Assembly (NCBI RefSeq): GCF_002897375.1
Contig: NZ_BFAG01000013.1
Span: forward strand, 91,255 to 155,254
DNA length: 64,000 nt
Reading direction: 5' to 3'
DNA from: Deinococcus aerius
GTDB lineage: Bacteria; Deinococcota; Deinococci; Deinococcales; Deinococcaceae
The notes beneath the pieces were generated by a model. That model saw nothing but the letters and a program-made list of their open reading frames with translations. It was not told the origin of the DNA and did no database searches. Within the stretch, counting starts at the first letter, position 1; each line of letters begins with the position of its first letter. A program made the translations under genes and the position numbers. Below, one piece after another: positions 1 through 12,952 of this stretch.

Positions 1-6
1 CCCGGC

Positions 7-906
7 TCACGCCACCCGTTCCGCCCCGAACACTTGACCCGGCCGCGCGTACTCGTCCTGCGCGGCGACGAGTTGAATCTCACGGGTGCCCATCCGGTGG
101 GTCAGGTCGAGGAGGGCATACAGGGCGCTCATGCTCAGGCTGAGGGCCCGCGCGGCGTCCCCCGCCCTCAGGTACTGCCCCAGAAACAGGGCGGCGATGG
201 CGTCCCCGGTGCCGTTGCGCGGCGGGTCCAGGGGGATCAGCGGCGTGCGGCACAGCCAGGCCCCCTCCCCGGTCACGGCGAGCGTCTCGATCACCCCCTC
301 CGGCGCGTCCTGCCGCACCAGGCTGGTCACGACCACGATTCGCGGACCGCCCCCCCGCAGCCGCTCGCGCAGGAGCCGGGCCGCCTCCAGGGCCTCGGGC
401 AACGTTTTCACGCCCCGGCCCGTCAGCAGCTCCAGCTCGAACTGGTTGGGGGTCACGATGTCGGCCTCGGGGACAGCCTGGGAACGGATCAGGTCGGGCA
501 GCTCGGGCCGCACGAAGACGCCGCGCCCCACGTCGCCCATCACGGGGTCGCAGCAGTACAGGGCGGCGGGGTTGGCGGCCCGCACCCGGCGCACGGCCTC
601 CACGACGGCGCTCACGGTGCCCTCCGAGCCCATGTAGCCGCTCAGGACGGCGTCGCAGTGGGAGAGGACCCCCCGCGCCTCAATGCCGTTCAGCAGGTCG
701 GCCACGAGTTCGGGCGGGAACACGGTGCCCGTCCACGCGCCGTAGCCGGTGTGATTGGAGAACTGGACGGTGTGGATGGGCCAGACCTCGAAGCCCAGGC
801 GTTGCAGGGGGAACACGGCGGCGGCGTTCCCCACGTGCCCGTAACTCACCCACGACTGGATGCTCAGGATGTTGGGCGGCGGGGCGGGCGTGAGGGAGGC
901 AGTCAT
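7..906 (-). CDS. pdxY: Pyridoxal/pyridoxine kinase (PdxY-like)
   Basis: A 299-residue ribokinase-fold kinase that phosphorylates pyridoxal or pyridoxine in the PLP salvage pathway (cytosolic). Visible motifs are the N-terminal [13 protein letters not shown] substrate/ATP-fold segment, YCCDPVMGD in the middle, [12 protein letters not shown], and the C-terminal anion-hole motif [14 protein letters not shown] with the catalytic Asp. Length is normal for PdxY (about 285-300). The frame is open further upstream, but the ATG at 906 is chosen because a -35/-10 promoter lies directly before it with a 6-nt gap, implying a leaderless mRNA. PdxK is the close alternative. Confidence 0.9.
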   Translation of the reverse strand: MTASLTPAPPPNILSIQSWVSYGHVGNAAAVFPLQRLGFEVWPIHTVQFSNHTGYGAWTGTVFPPELVADLLNGIEARGVLSHCDAVLSGYMGSEGTVSAVVEAVRRVRAANPAALYCCDPVMGDVGRGVFVRPELPDLIRSQAVPEADIVTPNQFELELLTGRGVKTLPEALEAARLLRERLRGGGPRIVVVTSLVRQDAPEGVIETLAVTGEGAWLCRTPLIPLDPPRNGTGDAIAALFLGQYLRAGDAARALSLSMSALYALLDLTHRMGTREIQLVAAQDEYARPGQVFGAERVA

Positions 907-912
907 GCGCCG

Positions 913-941
913 AGGATAGCCTCCCCCCACCCCAGCGTCAG
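913..941 (-). promoter_or_regulatory. Leaderless promoter of pdxY
   Basis: On the minus strand: -35 CTGACG (936-941), 17-nt spacer, -10 TATCCT (913-918), then 6 nt to the ATG. No Shine-Dalgarno sequence can fit, so the transcript should begin at or next to the start codon. Confidence 0.65.
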
Positions 942-958
942 CCCCGGGACCGCGCCGC

Positions 959-1204
959 TCACATTCCCTTGTCGTCCCCGCCCGTGCCGAAGGTCGTGCC
1001 CGTGTCGGCGATGGCTCCGGCGCCCGGGGTGCCGATCCCCTCCGAGTCGTCGCCCGTCGTGATCGGCGTATCTGTCATGCCGCTCTCGGACTCGCCCGTC
1101 CACTCGGAGCGGTCCCACATCTGATTGCCCGCGTCCTCGGGCAGGCCGCCCTGGTCGGTTCCGCTGGGTTGAGTGGCGTCGCGCCGGGAATCGTCTGAGG
1201 TCAT
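959..1204 (-). CDS. Small acidic hydrophilic protein, unknown function
   Basis: An 81-residue protein starting [15 protein letters not shown], rich in D, E, G, S and T, with no hydrophobic segment or Cys and probably disordered. The ATG at 1204 is preceded by a strong GCGGAGGAG Shine-Dalgarno sequence, which argues for a real gene. It lies 104 nt downstream of the BON-domain gene on the same strand, and both have strong leadered ribosome sites, so they may share a transcript. Similar acidic small proteins (see 40664-40972) occur near stress genes here. No family recognised. Confidence 0.6.
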   Translation of the reverse strand: MTSDDSRRDATQPSGTDQGGLPEDAGNQMWDRSEWTGESESGMTDTPITTGDDSEGIGTPGAGAIADTGTTFGTGGDDKGM

Positions 1205-1308
1205 GGCTCTCCTCCGCTTGGAATCGTGTGGGGAAGCGCCGAACACGGGAACCCCTCTTCCCCTGCTCGGCGCCGGGTTCAGGGCAGGATCAGGCGAACG
1301 CCGCGGCT

Positions 1309-2343
1309 TCAACGGCGGTTGTCGTTGTCGCCGCCCGTCGTCATGTTGCCGAACGTGCCCGTCGAGTTGTCGTTCTTGCTGGGGTCGGTGGAGCTGCCGC
1401 CGCTCAGCCGGTCCATGCCCGACTGGTCGCTCGACTCGGTCTCGCTCGTGAGCCCCATGCCGGAGGTGCCGCTCATCCCCGACTGACCCATGCGGCTCGA
1501 CCCGCCGCTCATGGACTGGCCCATGCCGGAGCTGCCCATCCCGGCCTGCCCCATCAGGCCCTGGCTCTGGACGCGGAGCTGGTTGTGCACGTCCCTCACG
1601 CCGCGCAGGTTCTCGATCACGTCCTCGGCCCGGCGCTTCTGCTGACGGTCGGTGACGGTGCCGGTCAGGGTGACCTCCCCGTTCTGGACCTGCACCTCGA
1701 TGTCGCTGGCGTCAATGTGGTCATCGTCCTCCAGCGCGTCATTCACCATCTCGCGGATACGGTCGTCGCTGCGCTGGTAGCCCCGGGGACCCTTGCCCCG
1801 GTGACCCCCCATCCCCATGCCGCCCATTCCCGACTGGCCGGACATCTGGCCCTGGCTGTAGCCCTGACTCTGCCCGTAACCCGGCTGGCCCGAACCGCTC
1901 ATGCCGCCCGTTCCGGCACCGAACACCATCGTGCTCCCGGACTGGCCGCCCCCGTACTGCCCCCCCTGGTACTGGCCCCCCTGTCCCTGGTATTGCCCCT
2001 GATAGGAGCCTTGCCCACCCTGTCCCTGGTACGAGCCCCCCTGGGACTGACCCTGATACTGCCCACCGCCCATGCTGCCGTAGCTGTCGTCGGCATAGCG
2101 GTAGTCCTGGCCGCCCGACATGTCCTGGCTGCGGCCAGACTGGCCCGGCATCTGGCGCTGCCCATAGTCCTGATCGTAAGCACGGCCCGCCGCCCCGTAG
2201 CCGTAACCCATGCCCGTGGGGTCGCGGTCCATCCCGGAGCGGTCATCCCCAGGGCGGGAGCGGTTGCCGTACCGGTCATCGCCGGAACGGTCGTCATAAC
2301 GGCGGTCGTCACGCATGAAACGGTCGTCGCGGTAGCGGGTCAT
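1309..2343 (-). CDS. BON-domain protein with G/Q/Y-rich low-complexity region
   Basis: A 344-residue protein in three parts. An Arg/Asp/Tyr-rich head (residues 1-60) holds many RDD/YDD pairs. A Gly/Gln/Ser/Tyr-rich stretch (about 60-175) contains repeated GQYQGQ-like units. One BON domain (about 185-250) is introduced by GPRGYQRSDDRIREMV and contains the NGEVTLTGTVTDRQQKRRAED core, followed by a Met/Gly/Ser tail. BON domains bind membranes or lipids and are common in osmotic or envelope stress proteins. No signal peptide is visible. The ATG at 2343 is chosen over an upstream ATG because a GTGGAGGAA ribosome site fits it. The low-complexity part resembles prion-like/condensate-forming sequence, which is inference. 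Confidence 0.75.
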   Translation of the reverse strand: MTRYRDDRFMRDDRRYDDRSGDDRYGNRSRPGDDRSGMDRDPTGMGYGYGAAGRAYDQDYGQRQMPGQSGRSQDMSGGQDYRYADDSYGSMGGGQYQGQSQGGSYQGQGGQGSYQGQYQGQGGQYQGGQYGGGQSGSTMVFGAGTGGMSGSGQPGYGQSQGYSQGQMSGQSGMGGMGMGGHRGKGPRGYQRSDDRIREMVNDALEDDDHIDASDIEVQVQNGEVTLTGTVTDRQQKRRAEDVIENLRGVRDVHNQLRVQSQGLMGQAGMGSSGMGQSMSGGSSRMGQSGMSGTSGMGLTSETESSDQSGMDRLSGGSSTDPSKNDNSTGTFGNMTTGGDNDNRR

Positions 2344-2651
2344 GGGTTCCTCCACGGGAATGCGGAAAACCGCCCGCCCGGAACCTCCGGGCGTCCACGG
2401 TCTTCTCTGATGCTGCCCCCCTGTGATACCCGTCTAGACACCTGGCCGGGATGACAGCCCGTTCAAGGGGCGGGTCGCCGACCCCTCATGAAGGTTCGGT
2501 GACGGGTGCAGGGCCACCGGGAACGGCTGGGGGCGTCCCAGAAATCGGCGTGCGAGAACAGCGCCTCTGCGGAGGCTGTGACCCTCATGGGGACATTTCC
2601 AGAGAAAAGGGCCGCAGTTGGGCGGTGGCGGTGGGAGTATGCTGGGGCGTT
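2344..2651. other. Divergent intergenic region between BON gene and sucA
   Basis: 308 bases without a supported gene. On the BON side is a 7-bp GC hairpin (2375-2393, CGCCCGG/CCGGGCG) inside the expected 5' leader. On the right is the sucA -10 box. The sucA frame stays open upstream to 2451, but that part shows no family sequence and no ribosome site. I see nothing else convincing. Confidence 0.5.
2638..2643 (+). promoter_or_regulatory. -10 box of sucA (near-leaderless)
   Basis: TATGCT followed by 8 nt and then the ATG at 2652. A good -35 hexamer is not evident. The spacing implies a leader of 0-2 nt. Confidence 0.45.
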
Positions 2652-5495
<2,844 letters not shown>

Positions 5496-5599
5496 GGCGG
5501 CCAGGAGTCGGGGGGTCGGGGGAAGGCGCCCTGGCCCCCCGACCTGTTCCCCCGTCACCCGGCGAGTCACGCCCCGAGGGGGGTATAAAGGAAGGCGTT

Positions 5600-6937
<1,338 letters not shown>

Positions 6938-6951
6938 AGTCTTCAGCCGTG

Positions 6952-6986
6952 AGCGGTCAGCTTTCCGGGGAAGGGGGCTGACCGCT
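6952..6986. terminator. Hairpin after sucB, part of a dispersed repeat
   Basis: Perfect 10-bp arms AGCGGTCAGC (6952-6961) and GCTGACCGCT (6977-6986), with an inner TTCC/GGAA pairing. It lies 14 nt after the sucB stop and overlaps the 3' end of the convergent GIY-YIG gene. A related GCTGACCGCT motif recurs at about 45340, so this is also a repeat. It has no T-tract. Confidence 0.5.
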
Positions 6987-7334
6987 GTGCTTGGGGGTGG
7001 GGGAGGCATCTTCTGCCACTCTGAACGCAGCGAGGGACCCCCATACAGTTAACTCACCGTACAGGTCGCGCCACTGCGGGTTTGTCCCCTCAATAAGCTC
7101 GACCTTCCTCACTCGCAGCCAGCCCTTGAGCTGCTTTTCCCTCGCAATGGCTGAGCGAATATCAGTCGTCTCCTCAAAGTAGACGCGCCGCGTCAGGTTG
7201 TACTTCTGGGTGAAACCCGGCACGGTCTTCTGCCGATGCTCCCAGACCCGCCGCGTCAGGTTGTTGGTCACACCGATGTACAGAGTGCCGTTCGGACGGT
7301 TGGTCAGGATGTACACCCAGTACGAACGGCCCAC
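6957..7334 (-). CDS. GIY-YIG nuclease-superfamily protein (URI-like)
   Basis: A short single-domain GIY-YIG protein: WVYILTNRPNGTLYIGVTNN gives the split GIY/YIG strands, followed by the conserved Arg (TRRVWEHRQK), NLTRRVYFEETTD and the conserved Glu/Lys region AIAREKQLKGWLR. Such 90-120-residue proteins are common in bacteria and mostly uncharacterised; some have nuclease activity. The start is uncertain. The frame runs open to 7466, but that part is translated repeat sequence (see 7376-7452), so I place the start at the GTG at 7334, just before the domain. No Shine-Dalgarno sequence or clear -10 box supports it. Confidence 0.7.
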   Translation of the reverse strand: MGRSYWVYILTNRPNGTLYIGVTNNLTRRVWEHRQKTVPGFTQKYNLTRRVYFEETTDIRSAIAREKQLKGWLRVRKVELIEGTNPQWRDLYGELTVWGSLAAFRVAEDASPTPKHSGQPPSPES

Positions 7335-7375
7335 AGGTTGAGGATAAGGCGCGACAGGGAGGCGAAGGAGGAATC

Positions 7376-7452
7376 TGTCACCCTGAGCGTCAGCGAAGGG
7401 TCTCGCCTTCCCACCAAGGGTAGGGATGCTTCGCTTGCGGCTCAGCATGACA
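7376..7452. repeat. REP-like inverted repeat (CCTGAGCG...CGAAGG family)
   Basis: An imperfect palindrome with arms of about 28 nt: TGTCACCCTGAGCGTCAGCG on the left pairs with the reverse complement of a right arm ending CTCAGCATGACA, with a loop of about 20 nt. This motif type occurs between genes in many bacterial genomes and produces false peptides with SVSEGS. It lies between pyrE and the GIY-YIG gene and accounts for the extra N-terminal frame of the latter. Confidence 0.7.
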
Positions 7453-7529
7453 AATTCCGTCTCCATGGGCGGATCGCTCCATTACAGCGTGCCTCTTCAG
7501 GACAGCGGAAGCGGCGCCAGGCTGCACAC

Positions 7530-8108
<579 letters not shown>

Positions 8109-8137
8109 CGGGGCCGCCGGGGAGTGCATGATGGTGC

Positions 8138-8350
8138 ATGGATTCGCCCGCCCATGCCCCGACCTTCCCGCACGCCCACGCCCTGCGCTCCCGCCGCCTG
8201 CTCCTGGGGATTCCCCTCACGGAACTCGCGCGGGCGGCGAGCCTCGACCCCCATGTTCTGGAGGCGGTGGAGCGCGGCGAGTACGACCTGCGCAGCCTGC
8301 ACGCCCTGGCGCGGCGGGTGCTGTCGCGGCGGCTCGACCTGTCGCTGTAA
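8138..8350 (+). CDS. Small XRE-like helix-turn-helix protein
   Basis: A 70-residue product that looks like one Cro/C1-type helix-turn-helix: LRSRRLLLGIPLTELARAASLDPHVLEAVERGE has the LGxPLxELA...xGE spacing of the family, followed by a short helix. It is much shorter than a full repressor. Divergent from pyrE (47-nt gap) and 27 nt before the RNase H-fold gene, with which it may be co-transcribed. No Shine-Dalgarno sequence is obvious. It could be a small regulator or a decayed one; function unknown. Confidence 0.5.
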   Translation: MDSPAHAPTFPHAHALRSRRLLLGIPLTELARAASLDPHVLEAVERGEYDLRSLHALARRVLSRRLDLSL

Positions 8351-8377
8351 CGCGGCACAGGCCTCGTGGGAGGCCAG

Positions 8378-9118
8378 ATGAACCAGGCTTACGTGGACGC
8401 CAGTTGGCACGAACAACCCGACGGGCACGGGGTCGGCGGCTGGGGACTGGTCCTCCTGATCCCCGCCGAACTGCCCGCCCGCTACCAGGGTCAGATGAAC
8501 GCGCCCGACAACAACGCCGCCGAGCTTCGCGCCGTGCTGGAAGCCGTGCGTCACGCTCCCGGAGGCGAACCCCTTACCGTCTACACCGACAACGAGGCGG
8601 TGATCGCGTCGGTGGGCCGGGGACGGGGGCCCCAATTGCTCGCCGAGGCTGCCCGCGAGGTGCAGGACGAGGCGGAACTCCGGGATGTGATCCTGCGGGT
8701 GGAGTATGTCCCGCGCACCCGGCGACATATGCTCTCCGCCCACGACCTCGCCAACGACGCGCGGCGGGGGCTGACCACCCCGGCCCTGCACGGGCCGCAC
8801 GCCGACGTGCTCATCGAGCAGCGGCCCGCCGTGCCCGAGGCGCGGGTGAGCCTGCGCCGGTACGGCGAGCGCGTGACGGCCCTCGTGAACCTCGACCCCC
8901 TCTCGGCCGTGCCGCCGAGCGCCCAGGCCCTGCTCGCGGCCATCACCCTCGCGCGTCCGGGAGAGGTGCTGCTCGTGCGCCGGGCCAGCAAGGTCGCGCA
9001 GGCGCTGTGGCAACGGCCCGAGCGCGCCCTGCGCCCCGCCGCCCTTGCCCAACTTCAGGAGGCGCGGCAGACAGCCGACGGCTTGGGCGTGCAGGTGCAG
9101 TTCCAGACGGCAGGGTGA
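8378..9118 (+). CDS. RNase H-fold protein
   Basis: A 246-residue protein whose first 135 residues fit the RNase H fold. Acidic positions are at YVDASWH (first Asp), NNAAELRAV (Glu), VYTDNEAV (third Asp) and HDLANDARRG (last Asp), as in RNase HI/RnhA-like enzymes that cut RNA in RNA:DNA hybrids. The C-terminal 110 residues are not recognised. The ATG at 8378, not the in-frame one at 8366, is chosen because GTGGGAGG lies 5-6 nt before it. The extra C-terminal domain makes it unlike standard rnhA, so no symbol is given. Confidence 0.7.
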   Translation: MNQAYVDASWHEQPDGHGVGGWGLVLLIPAELPARYQGQMNAPDNNAAELRAVLEAVRHAPGGEPLTVYTDNEAVIASVGRGRGPQLLAEAAREVQDEAELRDVILRVEYVPRTRRHMLSAHDLANDARRGLTTPALHGPHADVLIEQRPAVPEARVSLRRYGERVTALVNLDPLSAVPPSAQALLAAITLARPGEVLLVRRASKVAQALWQRPERALRPAALAQLQEARQTADGLGVQVQFQTAG

Positions 9119-9176
9119 GGGGGCGAGCCGGGGCTTAACACCTCCTTTCCTTGGAGTTGTGGCAGTCGCAGCTTCA

Positions 9177-9483
9177 GGAGGGCAGGCTCGCGCCCGCCAC
9201 CCCCCACCCAGCCTCCCCCGCAAGGGGGGAGGGGCCAAAAGCGCCAAAGCTCCTGCTTCCCAAAACCGTCAATTGTGGACGGCCCATTCCTGTCAGCGAC
9301 TCGCTCTCGCACCGCCTTCACCACGCCTTGCTCGCGCAGCGAGACGGTGGGCACGCGGATCAGGATGCAGCAAGATCAAACTTTGCGCGTTAAGGAAAAC
9401 GACCACAGGAGCGATGGGCAGGGACCTTGCCTAGCGCAGCGCTGCTCCCCCCTGCCCTCTGGGTAGGGGGGCAGGGGGGTGGG
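9177..9483 (+). repeat. ~310-bp structured dispersed element, copy A
   Basis: Fills most of the 395-base gap between two convergent genes. Read left to right it has hairpin 1 (CCTCCCCC-GCAA-GGGGGAGG, 9212-9231), a central nested stem (CACCG...CGGTG enclosing CTCGC-GCA-GCGAG, about 9310-9350) and a right-end GC hairpin (CCCCCCTGCCC pairing with GGGCAGGGGGG). Conserved blocks outside the stems include ATTGTGGACGGCC, CAAGATCAAAC and GACCACAGG. Copies B (27321-27631, reverse orientation) and C (55051-55362) match along their whole length. No reading frame is conserved among copies, so it is probably non-coding. Confidence 0.85.
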
Positions 9484-9513
9484 CTACACCTACGACTCGG
9501 CGAGAACAACCCT

Positions 9514-10194
9514 TCAAACCTCCGTCGTCTCCCCCGGCTCCAGCACCCGAACCTCCACCCCGCGCGCCTGCCCCTCCCGCGCGAACACCTGCGGATCACC
9601 GACCAGAGGCGGGAACGTGCCGTAGTGCATGGGAATGGCGACACGGGGCCGCAACAGCTCCAGCGCCCGGGCGGCCTCCTCCGGCCCCATCGTGTAATGA
9701 TCCCCGATGGGGAGCAGCGCCACGTCCAACCCCCGGTCCCCGATCAGCCGCATATCGCCGAACAGGTTCGTGTCGCCCGCGTGGTAGACCCGCACGCCGC
9801 CCATCTCAATCACGAGCCCGGTGGGCATCCCGCCGTAGGTGCCGTCCGGGAAGGAGGACGAGTGCCAGGCGGGGGTCAAGGTGACGCTGCCCCACTCACC
9901 GCGCACCGTGCCGCCGATGTTGGCGCCGATGGCGTTTTGCGCCCCCTGCGCCTGCGCATACCCCCCGATCTCGGCGGTGCCGATGACGGGCACCCCGGCC
10001 CTCCCGAAGTCCAGCGCGTTCCCCCAGTGGTCGCCGTGCGCGTGGCTGATCAGCACGGCGCTGACGTTCCAGCCCAGCGCCTCCTCCAACGTGACGGGCG
10101 ACTTGGGATTGCCCTGGATGAAGGGGTCGATCAGGACGCGGTGGCCCGCGTTCTCCAGCAGGAAGGCACTCTGCCCCAGGAAACGAATCTGCAT
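9514..10194 (-). CDS. UlaG-like metal-dependent hydrolase (UPF0173 family)
   Basis: A 226-residue metallo-beta-lactamase-fold protein of the YtkL/UlaG group. Metal ligands are seen in SHAHGDHWGNA, AWHSSSF, HAGDTNLFGD and the terminal AIPMHYGTFPPL. Homologues are cytoplasmic, Mn/Zn-dependent and of mostly unknown substrate. Length matches the family (about 225-230). The ATG at 10194 is preceded by a TACACT box with a 6-nt gap, so the message is probably leaderless. It is convergent with the RNase H-fold gene across repeat copy A. Confidence 0.85.
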   Translation of the reverse strand: MQIRFLGQSAFLLENAGHRVLIDPFIQGNPKSPVTLEEALGWNVSAVLISHAHGDHWGNALDFGRAGVPVIGTAEIGGYAQAQGAQNAIGANIGGTVRGEWGSVTLTPAWHSSSFPDGTYGGMPTGLVIEMGGVRVYHAGDTNLFGDMRLIGDRGLDVALLPIGDHYTMGPEEAARALELLRPRVAIPMHYGTFPPLVGDPQVFAREGQARGVEVRVLEPGETTEV

Positions 10195-10200
10195 GAGGCC

Positions 10201-10206
10201 AGTGTA
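10201..10206 (-). promoter_or_regulatory. Leaderless -10 box of the UlaG-like gene
   Basis: TACACT on the minus strand, 6 nt before the ATG at 10194. No Shine-Dalgarno sequence is present. Confidence 0.5.
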
Positions 10207-10295
10207 GGCACGCGGGCCGGGAACTGCCCTGACCGTTCTCTCACGCTCTGAGGTTTCTCACCGCCGCGGTGAGAGGTCCGTCAGGTTCGGGCCCG

Positions 10296-10301
10296 TATAG
10301 T
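10296..10301 (+). promoter_or_regulatory. -10 box of the cdaA transcript
   Basis: TATAGT (one mismatch to TATAAT). Six nt later lies a GTG (10308) that could open a leaderless mini-ORF. The cdaA start follows 46 nt after the box with its own Shine-Dalgarno sequence. Confidence 0.55.
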
Positions 10302-10307
10302 GGGCGC

Positions 10308-10347
10308 GTGCCGCACGGTTGCCCCGCGGCGGGAAGGAGCGCCGCGC

Positions 10348-10367
<20 letters not shown>
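10308..10367 (+). other. Possible leaderless upstream ORF overlapping the cdaA start
   Basis: GTG at 10308 lies exactly 6 nt after the TATAGT box and opens 19 codons ending at TGA 10365-10367. The frame runs across the cdaA Shine-Dalgarno sequence and ATG in another frame and stops 17 nt inside cdaA. It may be coincidence, but the spacing is the one used by leaderless genes in this window. Confidence 0.3.
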
Positions 10368-11177
<810 letters not shown>

Positions 11178-11181
<4 letters not shown>

Positions 11182-12164
11182 GGGGGGGACAACTCGGGCG
11201 CTGGGCCGACCCGCGCTATGCCTGGCGGAGGGTGCTGCACAACCTGCCCGCCAAGCTGCTGGCCCTGGCGGTGGCGGTCACGCTCTGGCTGGTGGCGACC
11301 GCCGACCGCCGGGCGAACGTCGAGCAGGGGTACGACGTGCCCGTGACGGTGAGCGACACGACCGGCGAGCGCGGCACGGGCACCCGGGTGGTCAGCGGAC
11401 TTTCGCCCAGCACCATCCGCGTCTTTCTCAGCGGGCGCCCCGAGCGGCTGCGCGAGCTGCGGGGCGAGAACATCGAGGCCATCGTGGACGTGACGGACGT
11501 GCCCGAGGGCAGCTTCAACCGCCCGGTGCGGGTCCGGCCCCCCAGCGGCACCACCCTCATCCGCCAGACGCCCGAGCGGGTGCAGGGCTTCCTCGACACC
11601 CAGCTCACCCGCACCCTCCCAGTCACCCTCAGCGTGGCGACCCCGCCGGAGGACAGCCTGCCCCGCTACGCGGCCACCCCGGCCACGGCGGCGGTCAGCG
11701 GACCCGGGCGGGTGGTGGCGACGGTCGCGCGGCTGGTGAACAGCCCGGTCACCCTGGGTCCCGGCGAGGAGCGGGAGGCCAGCCTGATCGCCCTGGACGC
11801 GGGGGGCCAGGCGGTGGAGGGGGTGACCACCCGTCCCGACACGGTGACGGTGCGGCGCCTCGACACCGGGGAGGTGCCCGTCAAGGCCGTCCGGGTGGTC
11901 CTGAACGACCCGCCCGCCGGGCTGCGGGTCACGTCGGCGAGCGTGCAGCCGGGCAGCGTGCGCCTGGTCGCCGCCCCCGACCTCCTCGCCCGGTTGCGCG
12001 AGGTGCAGGGCACCGTCAGCTACCGCGAGGGCACGTACACCGCCCCGGTGACCCTGCGCCTGCCCGCCGGGGCGCAGGCCCTGGAGCCCGTGAGCGTGCG
12101 CCTGACCGTGGAGCGGCGGGCAGCGGGGACGGCGGGGGGGAAGCCCACGACCGGGTCGCCGTGA
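11178..12164 (+). CDS. cdaR: YbbR-domain protein CdaR, regulator of CdaA
   Basis: A 328-residue protein with one N-terminal membrane helix (KLLALAVAVTLWLVATA, about residues 28-45) and an extracytoplasmic part made of YbbR repeats (PVTVSD..., NRPVRVRPP..., PVTLSVATPPED..., EVPVKAVRVVL...). In Firmicutes CdaR binds and modulates CdaA. It starts at GTG, overlapping the cdaA stop (GTGA), so it is translationally coupled. The C-terminal tail is Ala/Gly/Thr-rich and probably flexible. Confidence 0.88.
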
Positions 12165-12269
12165 TCCTAACTGGGTTCTTCGCCCCGACCTGCCGAACCA
12201 CCGAACGACGCGGCCTCCTTTTGGAAGCGCTACCAGGGCGAACGTCAGAATTTCGGCACTCGGCGGGCG

Positions 12270-12275
12270 TATACT
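12270..12275 (+). promoter_or_regulatory. Internal leaderless promoter before yqeK
   Basis: TATACT followed by a 6-nt gap and an ATG at 12282 that opens the 10-codon ORF overlapping yqeK. It lies 105 nt after the end of cdaR and would drive yqeK-LCP-rsfS separately from cdaAR. Confidence 0.65.
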
Positions 12276-12281
12276 CTGCCC

Positions 12282-12314
12282 ATGGTGTGGCGAGTGAACC
12301 ACGTAGCCATATGA
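12282..12314 (+). CDS. Leaderless 10-residue leader ORF coupled to yqeK
   Basis: ATG at 12282 sits exactly 6 nt after the TATACT box and encodes MVWRVNHVAI followed by TGA. The stop overlaps the ATG of yqeK (ATATGA, 12311-12314). yqeK itself has no good Shine-Dalgarno sequence, so ribosomes starting on the leaderless mRNA could reach yqeK by termination-reinitiation. No regulatory codon run is visible in the peptide, so it may be only a loading device. Inferred from spacing; not a recognised family. Confidence 0.5.
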   Translation: MVWRVNHVAI

Positions 12315-12952
12315 TCGCCGAACTGCTGGACCCGAGACACCCGCTGGCCGAGCTCGCGGGCTGGGACGAGCGCGTGCGGCTGATGGTGCGCCCGCGCCGC
12401 TTCGAGCATGTGCTGAGGGTGGCGGAACTCGCCTGCCGCATCGCCTGCGCCAACGGCCTGGACGAGGCGCGGGCCTACGCGGCGGGCATTCTGCACGACA
12501 TCGCCCGCGACCTGCCGGACGCGGAGCTGCTGCGCCTGGCGCCGCCCGAGTGCGCCATCGACAGCGCCCACCCCCTCGCCCTGCATGGCCGCGCCGCCCG
12601 CACCCTGCTGGAACGCTGGGGTTACCGCGACCCGGTGGTGCTGGAGGCGGTCGAGGACCACACGACCGGCCCGCGCGGCGACAACGGGGTCGCCGCCTGC
12701 GTCTACGTCGCCGACGTGTCCGAGCCCGGGCGCGGCGTGAACGACGACATCCGCGAACTCGCCCTGCAAGACCTCGACGCGGCCCTGAGCCGGGCGATCA
12801 TCTCCAAGGTCACCTACCTCCAGGGGCGCGGCATCCAGGTGCATCCGCGCACCCTGCGGGCGTACCGGGCGTTGCCCTGCATCGGGGGGGCGCCCGCCGC
12901 CGTGCCGCCGGGCGTGTCCTCCCCCGGCGCAGGCTCCCACCTGCCCACATGA
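12311..12952 (+). CDS. yqeK: HD-domain phosphohydrolase YqeK (Ap4A hydrolase family)
   Basis: A 213-residue HD-domain protein. Metal ligands are at RFEHVLRV (H33), ILHDIARD (H62-D63), LHGRAAR and EDHTTG. YqeK proteins hydrolyse diadenosine tetraphosphate symmetrically and are often encoded beside rsfS, as here. The frame is open 50 codons upstream, but the ATG at 12311 is chosen because the family sequence begins there and the upstream codons contain the promoter. It overlaps the mini-ORF on the left and the LCP gene on the right (ATGA). Confidence 0.85.
   Translation: MIAELLDPRHPLAELAGWDERVRLMVRPRRFEHVLRVAELACRIACANGLDEARAYAAGILHDIARDLPDAELLRLAPPECAIDSAHPLALHGRAARTLLERWGYRDPVVLEAVEDHTTGPRGDNGVAACVYVADVSEPGRGVNDDIRELALQDLDAALSRAIISKVTYLQGRGIQVHPRTLRAYRALPCIGGAPAAVPPGVSSPGAGSHLPT

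Noticed and set aside
7335..7466. N-terminal extension of the GIY-YIG protein
   Set aside because: It is translation of a REP-like palindrome and not family sequence.
9177..9483. Short reading frames inside the repeat copies
   Set aside because: Frames differ among the three copies and are interrupted by indels, so they are not coding.
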